Positions 24,795 to 34,650 of a stretch of 64,000 bases of DNA are shown here, one piece after another. The notes beneath the pieces are model-generated. The model ran no database searches. It was given only the letters and a program-made list of their open reading frames with translations, and was not told the origin of the DNA. How positions within the stretch are numbered: position 1 is the stretch's first letter; each line of letters begins with the position of its first letter. The stretch lies in assembly GCA_028023455.1 (NCBI GenBank), contig JAQFVV010000112.1:1178001-1242000 (forward strand). The letters run 5' to 3'. Origin of the DNA: Epiperipatus broadwayi. Taxonomy: Eukaryota > Onychophora > Udeonychophora > Euonychophora > Peripatidae. Both the position numbers and the translations under genes were made by a program.

Positions 24795-26209
24795 CACCAC
24801 ATTTACATGCATTAAATATGTTTATTGATATTAAATTTTCATAGTAGAAAGGTAGATAAGCATTTTGTTTTTAAAAAAGCAGTCACTAATAATTTAGTAT
24901 TGTTGACTTAAGAGTTAAATCTTCAATTTGAAACTTGAATTTTGAAATAATTAATTATTTACAATAAAGAAAAGTACAACTTTTAAACTTGTTTAAGAAA
25001 AAATCATTTTAATTAATTAGAATTTTAATAATTTATTTGCTGAATATTATTACTGAAATGATACTTTTTTTTTTTTTTTTAACTTAAGAGCTTTAGGATA
25101 AAACCAAATTTGATATTAAATGGATGATTCAAGTTATCTTTATTTCTTGGCATCTTTAAAATAAACATTAAAAATAATAGTGGTATTCTTATTAGCTAAA
25201 ACTAGCTATCTCTATAAAAATGAGCTGTAATATATAAATAAAATTAGTCATTATTCATACAATATGTTAAGAAGTATTTTCTTAGGAATAAAATTGAGGA
25301 AAGTAAAATTAATAAAGTGACCTTTGTATTTCGCAGAACAAAAAATAAATGGGATTAGCAATTGCATGGAATAGTTAAGACTGAAAATGTCCTTTGCAAG
25401 GTAGTAATTTCTAAACTGAACAGTATTTCAACTCTTTACTCTCAAAGCATGTAGCTATATTACATTTTAATAAAGAAATCTAAATCCAAGGGGAGAAACT
25501 ATATGATTACAACATAGCATTCAGAGAGCTGATTAGAGATTCTCTATATGGATATTTTTTCTTGAAGAAGCCTTGAACAGTTTCTTTGGGGCATAGCAGA
25601 TGAATTATTCAGACAGTAAGTTAATAAAAATCTGATATATGAAGAGACGATCAAGAAGAGTCTAATTCATGGAATGGTATGTGACTATAAGTTTGTTTGT
25701 TTTGTTGGATAGGCAGTTAATTGAGAAAATGAGACTGCAATTTACTTGATATCTTTTTCTTATAGTTCTGCTGTATTCAGTGCAAAGACTGCTAATATTA
25801 AAAATCTGTTCACAATAGTACCATAATCCAATTTATCAGTTTTAATTATGATTTGTGCAAAAACAAAAAGTACAGCTCATCTAGAGGTCGATTGTCATTA
25901 CTTTTGAAACTGTTAGTTTTTGAATTTTTTTTCTGATTAGAAAATTTTGTAGATTTGATCGGTTAATTATTCAAATAGTTATAATGGTAAAATGAAAAAA
26001 ATAATCAGAAATTTTTTTTTTTGCTTTAAAAATTTTTAATTGAAGGAAAATTAGATAATATTTATTGAATAAAATTCAATGTGATTCATTGGTGTAATTT
26101 ATATTTATTAAAAGTAATTTATGAGCTAATGTTGCTTTATAAGGATTAATCAAAGGAAAAAGTAAATTGAACAAAATTAAACATTATTAATTAATATAAT
26201 TTAAATTAT
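24795..26209. other. AT-rich DNA, nothing recognised
   Basis: No supported feature. Confidence 0.5.
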
Positions 26210-26219
26210 TTACTTACAT

Positions 26220-26830
26220 TTATTTGATTATGAAGAAAGTTTGCATCATGTATGTGGCATATATCACTCTTATGAAAGTCATATTCTTTGTCACATTATT
26301 TGTATTACCATTTCACATTTGAGGTCTTGGAGTTTACTTATTGATGTAAAAGCTACCAGATATTAGATGATTCTTCATTATTTGTTTTTACATTCACTTT
26401 TCTTTTGACAATAAATATTTTTATAGAATTGCAAACTTTTTGTTTTGAATGCAATTGAGAATTAATAATGAATAAACTGACCTAATAAATTATAAACAAG
26501 ATTTTTTATATAAATTGTAGTTTTTAAATATATTTCATATGTCATGATAACAGATGTAAAAATGAATAGATATTAGAAGACTACCATCTGTTTCCATTGT
26601 TATTTGTTTTGAGGTTAAATATTTAGCGTAGAATTGCAAAGTTTTTGATTTTGAATAATTGAAAATCATTGAATATTTTAGCTATTCACATAGCAAACAG
26701 ATGAACATGCTTTGACTTGATTTTTTAATTATTCAACATTTATATAAATGAGATGCTACATAAATTATAATCATTTTATATATTTTTTCTATTTCATGAT
26801 GACAAATTTGATCAAATATTAATCTGTAGG
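26220..26830 (+). repeat. Diverged tandem repeats, about 205-260 bp period
   Basis: AGAATTGCAAACTTTTTGTT at about 26427 recurs as AGAATTGCAAAGTTTTTGAT at 26631. GATGTAAAAGCTACCAGATA at about 26344 recurs as GATGTAAAAATGAATAGATA at about 26553. A CATGATGACAA relative lies at 26795. Old and non-coding. Confidence 0.45.
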
Positions 26831-27435
26831 TTTTAGGAATAATAATATTTAACCTTATATGTCAATTATGACTTATTTATCAACTACAAATATTTTTGAG
26901 ACATTTGTTAAAGACTCATCTAAAGTGGATCAGAATCACCATGCATTGGAATTAAAGGTTAATATTGTATAAGAGGAAATCATGTGGATAAAAGGTCTTC
27001 TAAGGTCTATATTCTTTCATGTTTTTGCATATTAGTTTTTAACATTGTTTAAAGGATGTGGTTTGATATTGGGGTAGTTTTTTTTTTTTTCAATCAAATA
27101 ATTTATTCCTTTTAGCTCATTAAAATAAATACTGCTGTAATAAACATAGATTTGGAAAATTCAGAGAAATATTTTATCTTTTATTCAATCATACTACATA
27201 ATATTAATAAAATATTAATTTTTATTTTCTTGAAAACTAATGGTATATGTTGCTAGGAACTATAAAATATAACTCAACGATATTGGGAATAATAATAATA
27301 ATTCTATGAACTTGAATGGTCTATCGTTATTGAATTTTAATACCACATATGGACTGACTGTCACAAACCCTTTGTTTAAACAACAAAATTGCAGTAAAGG
27401 AACTTGCCAGAATCCATGTATATTGGGCATTATGT
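26831..27435. other. AT-rich DNA, nothing recognised
   Basis: No supported feature. Confidence 0.45.
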
Positions 27436-27618
27436 ATAGCTAGGAATCAAAGTATAAAAGAAAATATCTGCGGATATTGGAGAGATCTTAACGTATAATG
27501 TTACAAGATTAAAATTAAAGAACTATTATAGTTAGGAAACAAGTGTAAAAGAAAATATTCGAGGATATTGGATAAATCTTAACTTAGAATATTACAAGAT
27601 TAAAATTAGATAACTTTT
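27436..27618 (+). repeat. 92-bp direct tandem duplication
   Basis: Copy one starts ATAGCTAGGAATCAAAGTAT (27436), copy two ATAGTTAGGAAACAAGTGTA (27528). Both continue through AAAAGAAAATAT, GGATATTGG and TTACAAGATTAAAATTA. Diverged, non-coding. Confidence 0.75.
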
Positions 27619-28701
27619 GAAAAATAGATCATATCTGAAATATATTGCTAGGAAATTTCATGTTTATTGTATAGAAACAATTGCTACTCGTGCTTTAATT
27701 AAAATGGCTAGCTTGAATTTTCAAGCTTGTAATATTATTGAGGCATGAAATTCTTTTGAGGTGTTTACTAAAGATTCAAATAAATTTGTTTTTGGGTTAA
27801 ATAAAAAAGAAATATATTAATTGATTATCTGACAGCTGTGATAATATTAGCCATGATTAAAAGAAAAGATGAAATTCTCTGCTTCACTGAATAATAAATT
27901 ATTATAGAGTTTCCTAAATGATGCAAACCTGAAATTCATTAGCTGACAAGAAGACTTATAATAATGTTTGATATATTAAAACTGCAAAAGAGATATTTAT
28001 TGATTGCCATCATTTGTGATCTTTGCATGTGTGTGTGAATGTTGAAAGTAATACTTTTTGAGTCATTGTATATTCTCATTTAATCAGCGTGTGGCACTCT
28101 TTTTATATGATGAAGATGATATTTTGAATGACTGGAGAGAAGTATTTTGGTCATTGCATTTGATGGCATTTATCTTAACTCAGATTTAGACAAGATATGT
28201 ATCTTGATTTGATTAATGCACTAAGATAGAGTGACAAACATCTAGAATAGACTGATAGTATATGAAAATGATGATTGTAAAAAAAATTAACTGCAAGATA
28301 TCTTAATATAATTTTAAAACTAATTCTCTAAAAAGTAGTTTTAATTATGTAGTAATCATAAAAAAGAGAAAGAATTTATTTAAAAAATAAAAATCATCTG
28401 TGTATATTGCAATTAAAGGAAGCTATTAAACACATTGTTTGATTATCTTTGCTGTTTCATTTGATCTTAAAATAGTATGGTCCATCGTTTTTGTAAATGT
28501 GTTAAATGTAACTTTGATGAAAGATTTTTAATTCTTTATTTGATAAAATAGGAAAGTTTGGAAAATAGTAACTACAAATCATCGAATTATTAGCTTAAAC
28601 AATGTGATAAAGTGAGCAGCTCTCTTTTTACTTACATCTGATGAAAGTTTTAACAATCAGAGATTATCAGATACATATAAAATTCCTATTCTTAGTATTC
28701 A
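27619..28701. other. AT-rich DNA, nothing recognised
   Basis: No supported feature. Confidence 0.45.
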
Positions 28702-28758
28702 AATCCCTATCCTCAGACCATTTTCTGGTTTTTGCCTTTGTCAGTAAGATGTGGGATT
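28702..28758 (-). ncRNA. Hammerhead ribozyme relic (dispersed copy)
   Basis: On the minus strand distal stem I pairs AATCCC (28753-28758) with GGGATT (28702-28707). The inner stem pairs ATCTTA with TGAGG, including G-U pairs. The core reads CTGACAA (one change, G8 to A), GAAA is intact, stem III ATGGT is imperfect, and C sits at the cleavage position. The TGAGGATAGGGAT stretch matches the array copy at 34,533, so it is a dispersed relative. The G8 change predicts inactivity. Confidence 0.5.
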
Positions 28759-29082
28759 CAAGTTGGAAGGAATACAGACATATGTCCAGCACTTTTAACT
28801 CAATTTTATCTATCAAGATAAAATCTTTAAATCAGCCTAAAGTTTTGAAGCCAAGTCAACTTGCTTGATCACTTGTATCAATCTAAAACCAATTCTGTGA
28901 AAAAATGAAGTTACTTAAATATGTAGATACTAAACTGGTTTCAAATCTATGTAATTGTTCAAGCCAGTTGCATTGGGTTCAAAGTCTTTCAGCCTGAGTT
29001 GATTTTCAATTATTAGATTTAAAAGTTTTATTATTCTTATAACTTCTCTTTTAACTTTCTTTGCATCTTTCTTCATATATAT
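28759..29082. other. AT-rich DNA, nothing recognised
   Basis: No supported feature. Confidence 0.4.
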
Positions 29083-29307
29083 TAAACTCTTCTATGTTCT
29101 TCTCATATACAGCTTAATCTAACTTTTATATATATTATTACTCCTTTATTTTCCTTATAGTTTCAACTGTCCTGCTATCTTCATCAGAGCTCTTTTTAAC
29201 CTTCACCTTCCTCTTTTACATCTGCAAGGAAAATAAAGGTGTAATAATGTATATAAAAGTTTCATTAAGGTGTATATGAGGATATCATAGAAGAGTTTAA
29301 TTATTAC
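29083..29307. mobile_element. Foldback element with 80-bp arms
   Basis: The left arm (29083-29160: TTAAACTCTTCTATG, CTCATATACA, TATATATTATTACTCC, TTTATTTTCCTT) is mirrored by the right arm (29225-29307). The loop of about 63 bp contains minus-strand CTGATGA and GAAA 16 bases apart, without a credible stem II. Non-coding; target duplication not resolved. Confidence 0.65.
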
Positions 29308-29867
29308 CTTTGTAGATAAAATGGAGTTGAAGATGATTTCCGGATGCATGTCTGAATTCCAGGCTTCACTGATAAAGAGAAAAGTCAGAAATTAGTTTGA
29401 GATGGAGATTTGAATAATAAGGATGGAAATGTATTCGCATATGCTAGATGATACTAGATAGAATTGCTCTTATCATAAAGACTGGAAAACAATTAGGGCA
29501 ATGAATTAATCATTTTGGTCAAAAATTGACAAAATATTTTTAAGATTTAACTGGTAACATTTTAACCAAAAATTATTTTATTTTTTAATTTTCATGCCCA
29601 TCCAGGAAAGGCACATTTTAAAATTGTAATAATTATAAAAATAAAATCATTTTTTTAATTTTTAAATAATTTATTGAGAGTTTTTAAATGAACATATATT
29701 AATAAGAATACCCAGTATTTATTTGAAGTAATTGAAGTAATTTGATTATTTAATTTTAAAAAAATTGGAATTACTATATTTGTGAAATATCTGTAGACTA
29801 ATCACGCCAATCTTACTAAATAAATATTTTAATAATAAACATTTTTATATTATATGTATATATTCCA
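29308..29867. other. AT-rich DNA, nothing recognised
   Basis: No supported feature. Confidence 0.45.
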
Positions 29868-30040
29868 AAAGATTGTAAAAGACCCAGAAAGAGATTATAT
29901 ATGAGATGGATGAATGCAATAAGAAAATGTGCAGGGGTGATGTGGAGAAGAGATGCTAGAGATTGGAGAAAAATGATTGAACTTGGAAAGACCTTCATCT
30001 TGCAATGGATTGATAATGATGACGATGATATATATATAAT
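29868..30040 (+). pseudogene. C-terminal end of an RTE-like LINE ORF
   Basis: The plus strand encodes RPRKRLYMRWMNAIRKCAG, then MWRRDARDWRKMIELGKTFI and LQWIDN followed by (GAT)n and (ATA)n. The R-P-R-x-R-W ... A-R-D-W-R sequence is typical of the C-terminus of RTE-type endonuclease-reverse transcriptases, whose 3' ends carry short tandem repeats. Only about 55 codons remain: a 5'-truncated insertion. Related tails are at 21,951, 24,600 and 62,577. Confidence 0.7.
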
Positions 30041-31749
30041 ATTATGAATGTCAGCATTCCCTGTCAGCTTATTGTGAAAATAAGATATACGAGGCATTAA
30101 ATATAATTATCCAAATTCAAAATTGTAAACTGTGATAATACAAGTCACATGGGATTGATTTCGGGAGCCTGTTCTATCAATTGTTCCAAGTCGTAAACAT
30201 CAATAACCATTAATCAAAAGAATTTTGAATCTTATTTATATTAAACATAGTTTACTTGGTTTATTTAAAGGGAAAGATGAAATATACACTGTTATTAAAA
30301 TAAAGCATGTAAAATTCGCTTAATGTAATATAAATAAGATTCACACTATTCTAATTCATGGTTAAGGGTGTTTAAAGCCTGGCATAGCTGATAATAGAAG
30401 TTCCTTTTGAGGAAGTTCTATGAATCTAATGAAATTGAGGATTTCTCTATTTTATATATAACATGTTTTCTCTCAATGAACTAATAGAAAATACTTACAT
30501 GCTCTAATTCTTAATATTATAAAGTATGACTCTGTAAAGTTTTAATTATATGGTTAGTAAGTAAGATTCTTTGATTAAGATAATCAAAAAATAGAATATT
30601 ATCTATAATACTGTCTCTTCACAGGTGATAGTTTTCCATTGTTTAATGCAAGAAGAATTATGCATAAAAAAGCAAAACATTTTTTATTAAATTTCTGTTT
30701 TTTTTTTATTAATGAAAAAGATATTTATCAACCTAATATCTTGAAAACTTAAAACTTTCAGATTATTAATTGTCAAATTGTATATACATATGTAATGCAT
30801 TCCAATGAAAAAATTACTGGTTCTTTCTCCAAGATGCCAAAGGTATATCTTTGAATCAGTGTATGTATTATATAGCAATATAGTTTAGCTGTTTATCACA
30901 AAAATGTTAAGTTGTTGACCTATCTGAATCAGAAGTTGCAACCTAAAAGGTGACAGTCTGTTTTGTATCTTTGTGGATCATCTTCAATGATCTTCCTGTT
31001 GTCATGAAATCTTGTAAATCATTTCAAAATGTTTTTACAACTTACAGGTTTATTGCCATTTACAATTTGAATCATTTTAAATGTTTCAGTAGCAGTTATT
31101 TAAAATTTTGTTAGCATATTGTTTCCCATAAGATATAAATCAGGCCGTCACATTTCATGTTTTAACTCATGATTCAAACATGCTAGTTGTCTTAAAATTT
31201 TTGTGGTGAATAATAAAAGTATATCACTATTTAAGACATGCATTGATTCAGAGCTGGTTCTGTAGGCAGTTGGAAGAATATTCACCTTTTCACTGGAACA
31301 CACTATACACATATGTAATCAACCTGTAACATTTTTGAATCTTATTGCATCATAAAACAAACTGACCATATTGCAGATCGAACATTTAACTTTTACTGAA
31401 AGAGAATACTGAATTACAAACGATGTATAAAACTTTTAGCTGGAATTGCCTTTAATTCATATAATGGTAATATTAACGGACCTTTTCTCTTAAAATATTG
31501 TGTAAATTTCAAAATGATCGTGTTATACGATATTTGTAATTGTTAGAATTTTACAAATAACTAAGATTTTTTATTCATATTTAAAATACTCATAAAAGTC
31601 ACTATCATGCTACTTTTCAAATTTATTTGGTTTAAAACATCTTTATATTTATTTCAGAGCATTTGTTTAAAGTTGATATTTCAGAGCATATGTATAAAGG
31701 TTAATGTTGATGAAACATTACTTAAATAGAGAGTATATATAAACAAATA
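30041..31749. other. AT-rich DNA, nothing recognised
   Basis: No supported feature. Confidence 0.5.
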
Positions 31750-31800
31750 ACTTTATTACTTGAGTGGTCACAAGAAATTCAAGTGCCGGAAGTAACAAAA
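31750..31800 (-). repeat. Fragment of tRNA-like short repeat
   Basis: TTACTTGAGTGGTCACAAG then ATTCAAGTGCCGGAAGTA matches the left part of the repeat at 8556-8690 (TTACTCAGGAGTTCATAAG then GAGTGCCGG). Confidence 0.4.
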
Positions 31801-32202
31801 CTGACTTAAGTCTATGTATATAAAAGAAATACAAAGTATTACATATAATGTTAAAAACATCTTAAATTACATATGCCATTTTTCAAATGATATATACTAC
31901 AAAAAATTAGTACCAGTAAAAAATGGGCATATCTTTTACAATAATTTAAAACCATATATGAAATTTAATAATTTCTTGTTTGTGATTAAAGAAAAGTGCT
32001 TCTTCAATTACATCATTATCTAAACAGTTTACTATGTGTCATTTGAAATAATAATACTAATTTGTTCGGATATGTATTTGTCCGATAAGAGGAAATTTGT
32101 GCCTGGACCATCTGAAGCTGGAGGGGGGGGGAAGACGACTTCATTTACCCCAATATCTTTGGAAATATCACATGATCACCATTTGATATGCTTACGCATG
32201 CT
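31801..32202. other. AT-rich DNA with a G homopolymer
   Basis: A run of eight G near 32124; short open frames without motifs. Confidence 0.4.
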
Positions 32203-32269
32203 CTCAAATCCAAGGCACCTCACTGATGAAAGCCATAGGCTAGAAACTACTCTGGGAATGTTGGATGAG
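32203..32269 (+). ncRNA. Hammerhead ribozyme motif (dispersed copy)
   Basis: Distal stem I is CTC and ATCCAA (32203-32213) pairing with TTGGAT and GAG (32261-32269). Proximal stem I is CTCA with TGGG. CTGATGA (32223-32229) is canonical. Stem II is AGCC-ATA-GGCT, four full pairs, closed by an A-A mismatch. GAAA is at 32243-32246. Stem III reads ACTACT, one change from the palindrome ACTAGT seen at 22,983, and C32252 is at the cleavage position. Distal stem I differs in sequence from the 32.7 kb array but still pairs. Confidence 0.6.
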
Positions 32270-32700
32270 TAAGGCACTCGATAGGGATTTTATACATAAA
32301 CCTTATGGCATCCATTGATTACAAAGACTTGCACTTGGTGGCATTACTATATGGGGAGTTTGGTATTCTTATCTATGGAAATAATTACTTTTTATTAAAA
32401 GGAATTGTAGATACAAAATATAAAAAAATATACTTAATTGATTTTTTAATGATTTAATGATGGATTTTCAATAAGCAGAGAATTTTAGCTTGCAATACCC
32501 AGTTTTTAATTGATGTTTGCAATATTACATCATGCTGACAAATTACTTATAAAAATATGCAGAGTATTATTAACCTTAAATATTTTCAACATAAATGTGC
32601 ATATATAAATACATAGGTGTCTGTTATTTTGTAAGTATAGACATAAAGTTATGACTTCAAATCATAATCTATAAAAACTCATATGACAAATAATATACAT
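32270..32700. other. AT-rich DNA
   Basis: The first 80 bases continue the dispersed repeat (CATCCATTGATTAC, shared with 23,010). The rest shows no feature. Confidence 0.4.
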
Positions 32701-32751
32701 ATTTATATTACATATATAGAGCTTGCAAATAAGCTCTTAACAAACTTTGCA

Positions 32752-32814
32752 GAATATCCCCAATCCCAGACCGGTTTCTGCTACTGGCTTCTTTAGTGAG
32801 GTTCTAGGATAATC
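32752..32814 (-). ncRNA. Hammerhead ribozyme, array unit 1 (core mutated)
   Basis: GAATATCC pairs imperfectly with GGATAATC as distal stem I. GAAA, the palindrome ACCGGT and the cleavage-position C (complement of 32769) are intact. The core reads CTAAAGA instead of CUGANGA, so activity is unlikely. Confidence 0.6.
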
Positions 32815-33125
32815 AAGCATTAGATTAAAAATACCAGGACAAACCCAGCACTTTATCTAATGGATAACTATTAAGTAGAAAATGTGAAATTTTTAGATAT
32901 TCATGTGTCTTCCAATACAGCTATCTAATTTAAATAGCCATATGGGACTAAACAAGTTCAGATACCCATATATTAATAACTTTAGCAATATAAAATCACC
33001 AACCTTAATAGCAAAAAATAAAATTACATTGAAATCAAGTCATATGCCACATGACCTAATGTAACAAGCTTATATTACAAATGTTATATATAGAGCTCAC
33101 AAATAAACTCTTAACAAGCTTTGCA

Positions 33126-33188
33126 GAATATCCCCAGCCCCAAACCGGTTTCTGCTACTGGTTTCCTCAGTGAGGTGTTAGGATATTC
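33126..33188 (-). ncRNA. Hammerhead ribozyme, array unit 2
   Basis: Distal stem I is a perfect eight-base pairing, GAATATCC with GGATATTC (33126-33133 and 33181-33188). Inner stem I pairs CCTCA with TGGGG. CTGAGGA (33164-33170) and GAAA (33149-33152) are intact, and stem III is palindromic ACCGGT. The cleavage position is T, which is permitted. Stem II is weak here (AACCAGTAGCA), with an A-A mismatch at its base. Confidence 0.7.
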
Positions 33189-33489
33189 AAGCATTAGATT
33201 AAAAATACCAGGACAAGCCCAGCACTTTATCTAATGGATAACTATTAAGTACAAAATCTGAAATTTTCAGACATTCATGTCTTCCAGTTCAGCTATCTAA
33301 TTTAAATAGTCATGTAAGACTGAACCAAGTTCAGATCCCCATATATTAATAACTTTAGCAATATAAAATCACCAAAGCCTTAATAGCAAAAAATAAAATT
33401 ACAAAGAAATCAAGTCATACGCCACATGACCTAATTTCAAATGATATATATATATAGAGTTCGCAAATAAGCTCTTAACAAGCTTTTCA

Positions 33490-33546
33490 GAATATCCCCA
33501 ACCCCAGACCAGTTTCTGCTACTGGCTTCCTCAGTGAGGATATTTA
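33490..33546 (-). ncRNA. Hammerhead ribozyme, array unit 3 (truncated stem I)
   Basis: CTGAGGA, GAAA and GTC are present and stem II is GCC-AGTA-GC-like. Stem III is ACTGGT (one G-U pair). About ten bases of the 5' side of stem I are deleted, so distal stem I is lost. Confidence 0.55.
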
Positions 33547-33565
33547 AGCATTAGATTAAAAATAA

Positions 33566-33750
33566 CAGCTTGTTAAATTAGGTCAGGTGGCATATGACTT
33601 GATTTCTTTGTAATTTTATTTTTTGCTATTAAGGCTTTGGCGATTTTATATTGCTAAACTTATTAATATATGGGTATCTGAACTTGGTTCAGTTCCATAT
33701 GGCTATTTAAGTTAGATAGCTGGATTGGAAGACATGTGGTTATCTGCTTT
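33566..33750 (+). repeat. Inverted partial array unit
   Basis: Reverse complement of the segment around 33,290-33,435: GCATATGACTTGATTTCTTT, GCTATTAAGGCTTTGGCGAT, TATGGGTATCTGAACTTGG. It contains no hammerhead. It breaks the array and makes an inverted repeat with unit 2. Confidence 0.75.
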
Positions 33751-34199
33751 AAAATGCTGCTGAGAATACAATGATGTTGTTGTTAGGATCATTTTGAACA
33801 TTGGTTTCCTTTAAAATGAAAGAATTCTCTTGTAATTCTGCACAAATCAGATATATTCATAGTCTATGCAGATTTTTGAAGTAGGAATTTCTCCAAAGAA
33901 ACATTGAAATAAACCTGTAAAGAGTGCTCTTTTTTTTTTTGTTATATCAATACCAATCTATATTTTCCAGAGGTGTTTATCTAATAAAACAGATTGTATT
34001 GATATAATAACATGGACTTATTTACAAATTTATTTAAATGAAACTTTGGGGCTCGTAAATTATCTTAGTAAGTTATTCACACTTGTTTGCTCCCTGAAAT
34101 AGATTTAAAATTATATTTCTAATAATATGTTTGTACATGTATGTTTGTTATATATAGTGTTATATCATGAGTGTGCCAATAGTCTTACCAAGCTTTTCA

Positions 34200-34250
34200 G
34201 AATACTCCTATCCTCAGACCAGGTTTTAGCTCTGGCTGCCAGGTCAAGAC
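34200..34250 (-). ncRNA. Degenerate hammerhead, array unit 4
   Basis: Alignable to the other units (CTCAGACCAGGTTTTAGCTC on the plus strand), but the CUGANGA core and the 5' half of stem I are lost and GAAA reads AAAA. Inactive relic. Confidence 0.4.
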
Positions 34251-34532
34251 CAGCACTTTATCTAATGTTTAACTATTAAATAAAAAAATCTAAAATTTTC
34301 AGATAACCATATGTCATCAAATCCAGTTATCTAACTTAAATAGCCATATGGGACTGAACCAAGTTCAGATGCACCATATATTAATAGCTTTAGCAATATA
34401 AAATCGCCAAAGCCTTAAGAGTAAAAACAATAATTGCAAGGAAATCAAGTCATATCACATGACCTAATTTTATAAGCTTGTATTACTAATGTTGTATAAT
34501 GAGCATGCCAATAGCTCTTAATAAACTTTTTA

Positions 34533-34596
34533 GAATATCCCTATCCTCAGACCGGTTTCTAGCTCTGACTGTCGTCAGTGAAGCACTAGGATATTC
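34533..34596 (-). ncRNA. Hammerhead ribozyme, array unit 5 (best core)
   Basis: Distal stem I pairs GAATATCC with GGATATTC (34533-34540, 34589-34596), inner stem I pairs CTTCA with TGAGG, and the internal loop is AGTG/ATA. CTGACGA (34572-34578), GAAA (34556-34559) and the stem III palindrome ACCGGT are followed by C at the cleavage site (complement of 34550). Stem II has AG/CT plus a T-G pair and loop CAGA, with a C-A mismatch at the closing position. All conserved core bases are present. The non-canonical stem II closing pair is the main doubt about activity. Confidence 0.75.
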
Positions 34597-34650
34597 CAGC
34601 ATTAGATTTAAAATAAAAGGTCAAATCCAGCACTTAATCTGAAATTTTCC

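Larger units (their letters stand above)
32719..34650 (-). repeat. Retrozyme-like tandem array with hammerhead ribozymes
   Basis: Units start at 32719, 33093, 33457, 34169 and 34501, each with GAGCT.. GCAAAT..GCTCTTAA.AA at the start. Periods are 374, 364 and 332 bp. Each unit carries a minus-strand hammerhead about 35 bp from its left end. The body includes GCCATATGGGACT, AACCAAGTTCAGAT, ATATTAATAACTTTAGCAAT and GAAATCAAGTCATA. Unit three is truncated and is followed by an inverted partial unit (33566-33750) and unrelated sequence. Non-coding. Size, tandem arrangement and ribozyme match the metazoan retrozymes described in the literature, whose monomers circularise after self-cleavage; naming this as one is inference. 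Confidence 0.8.
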
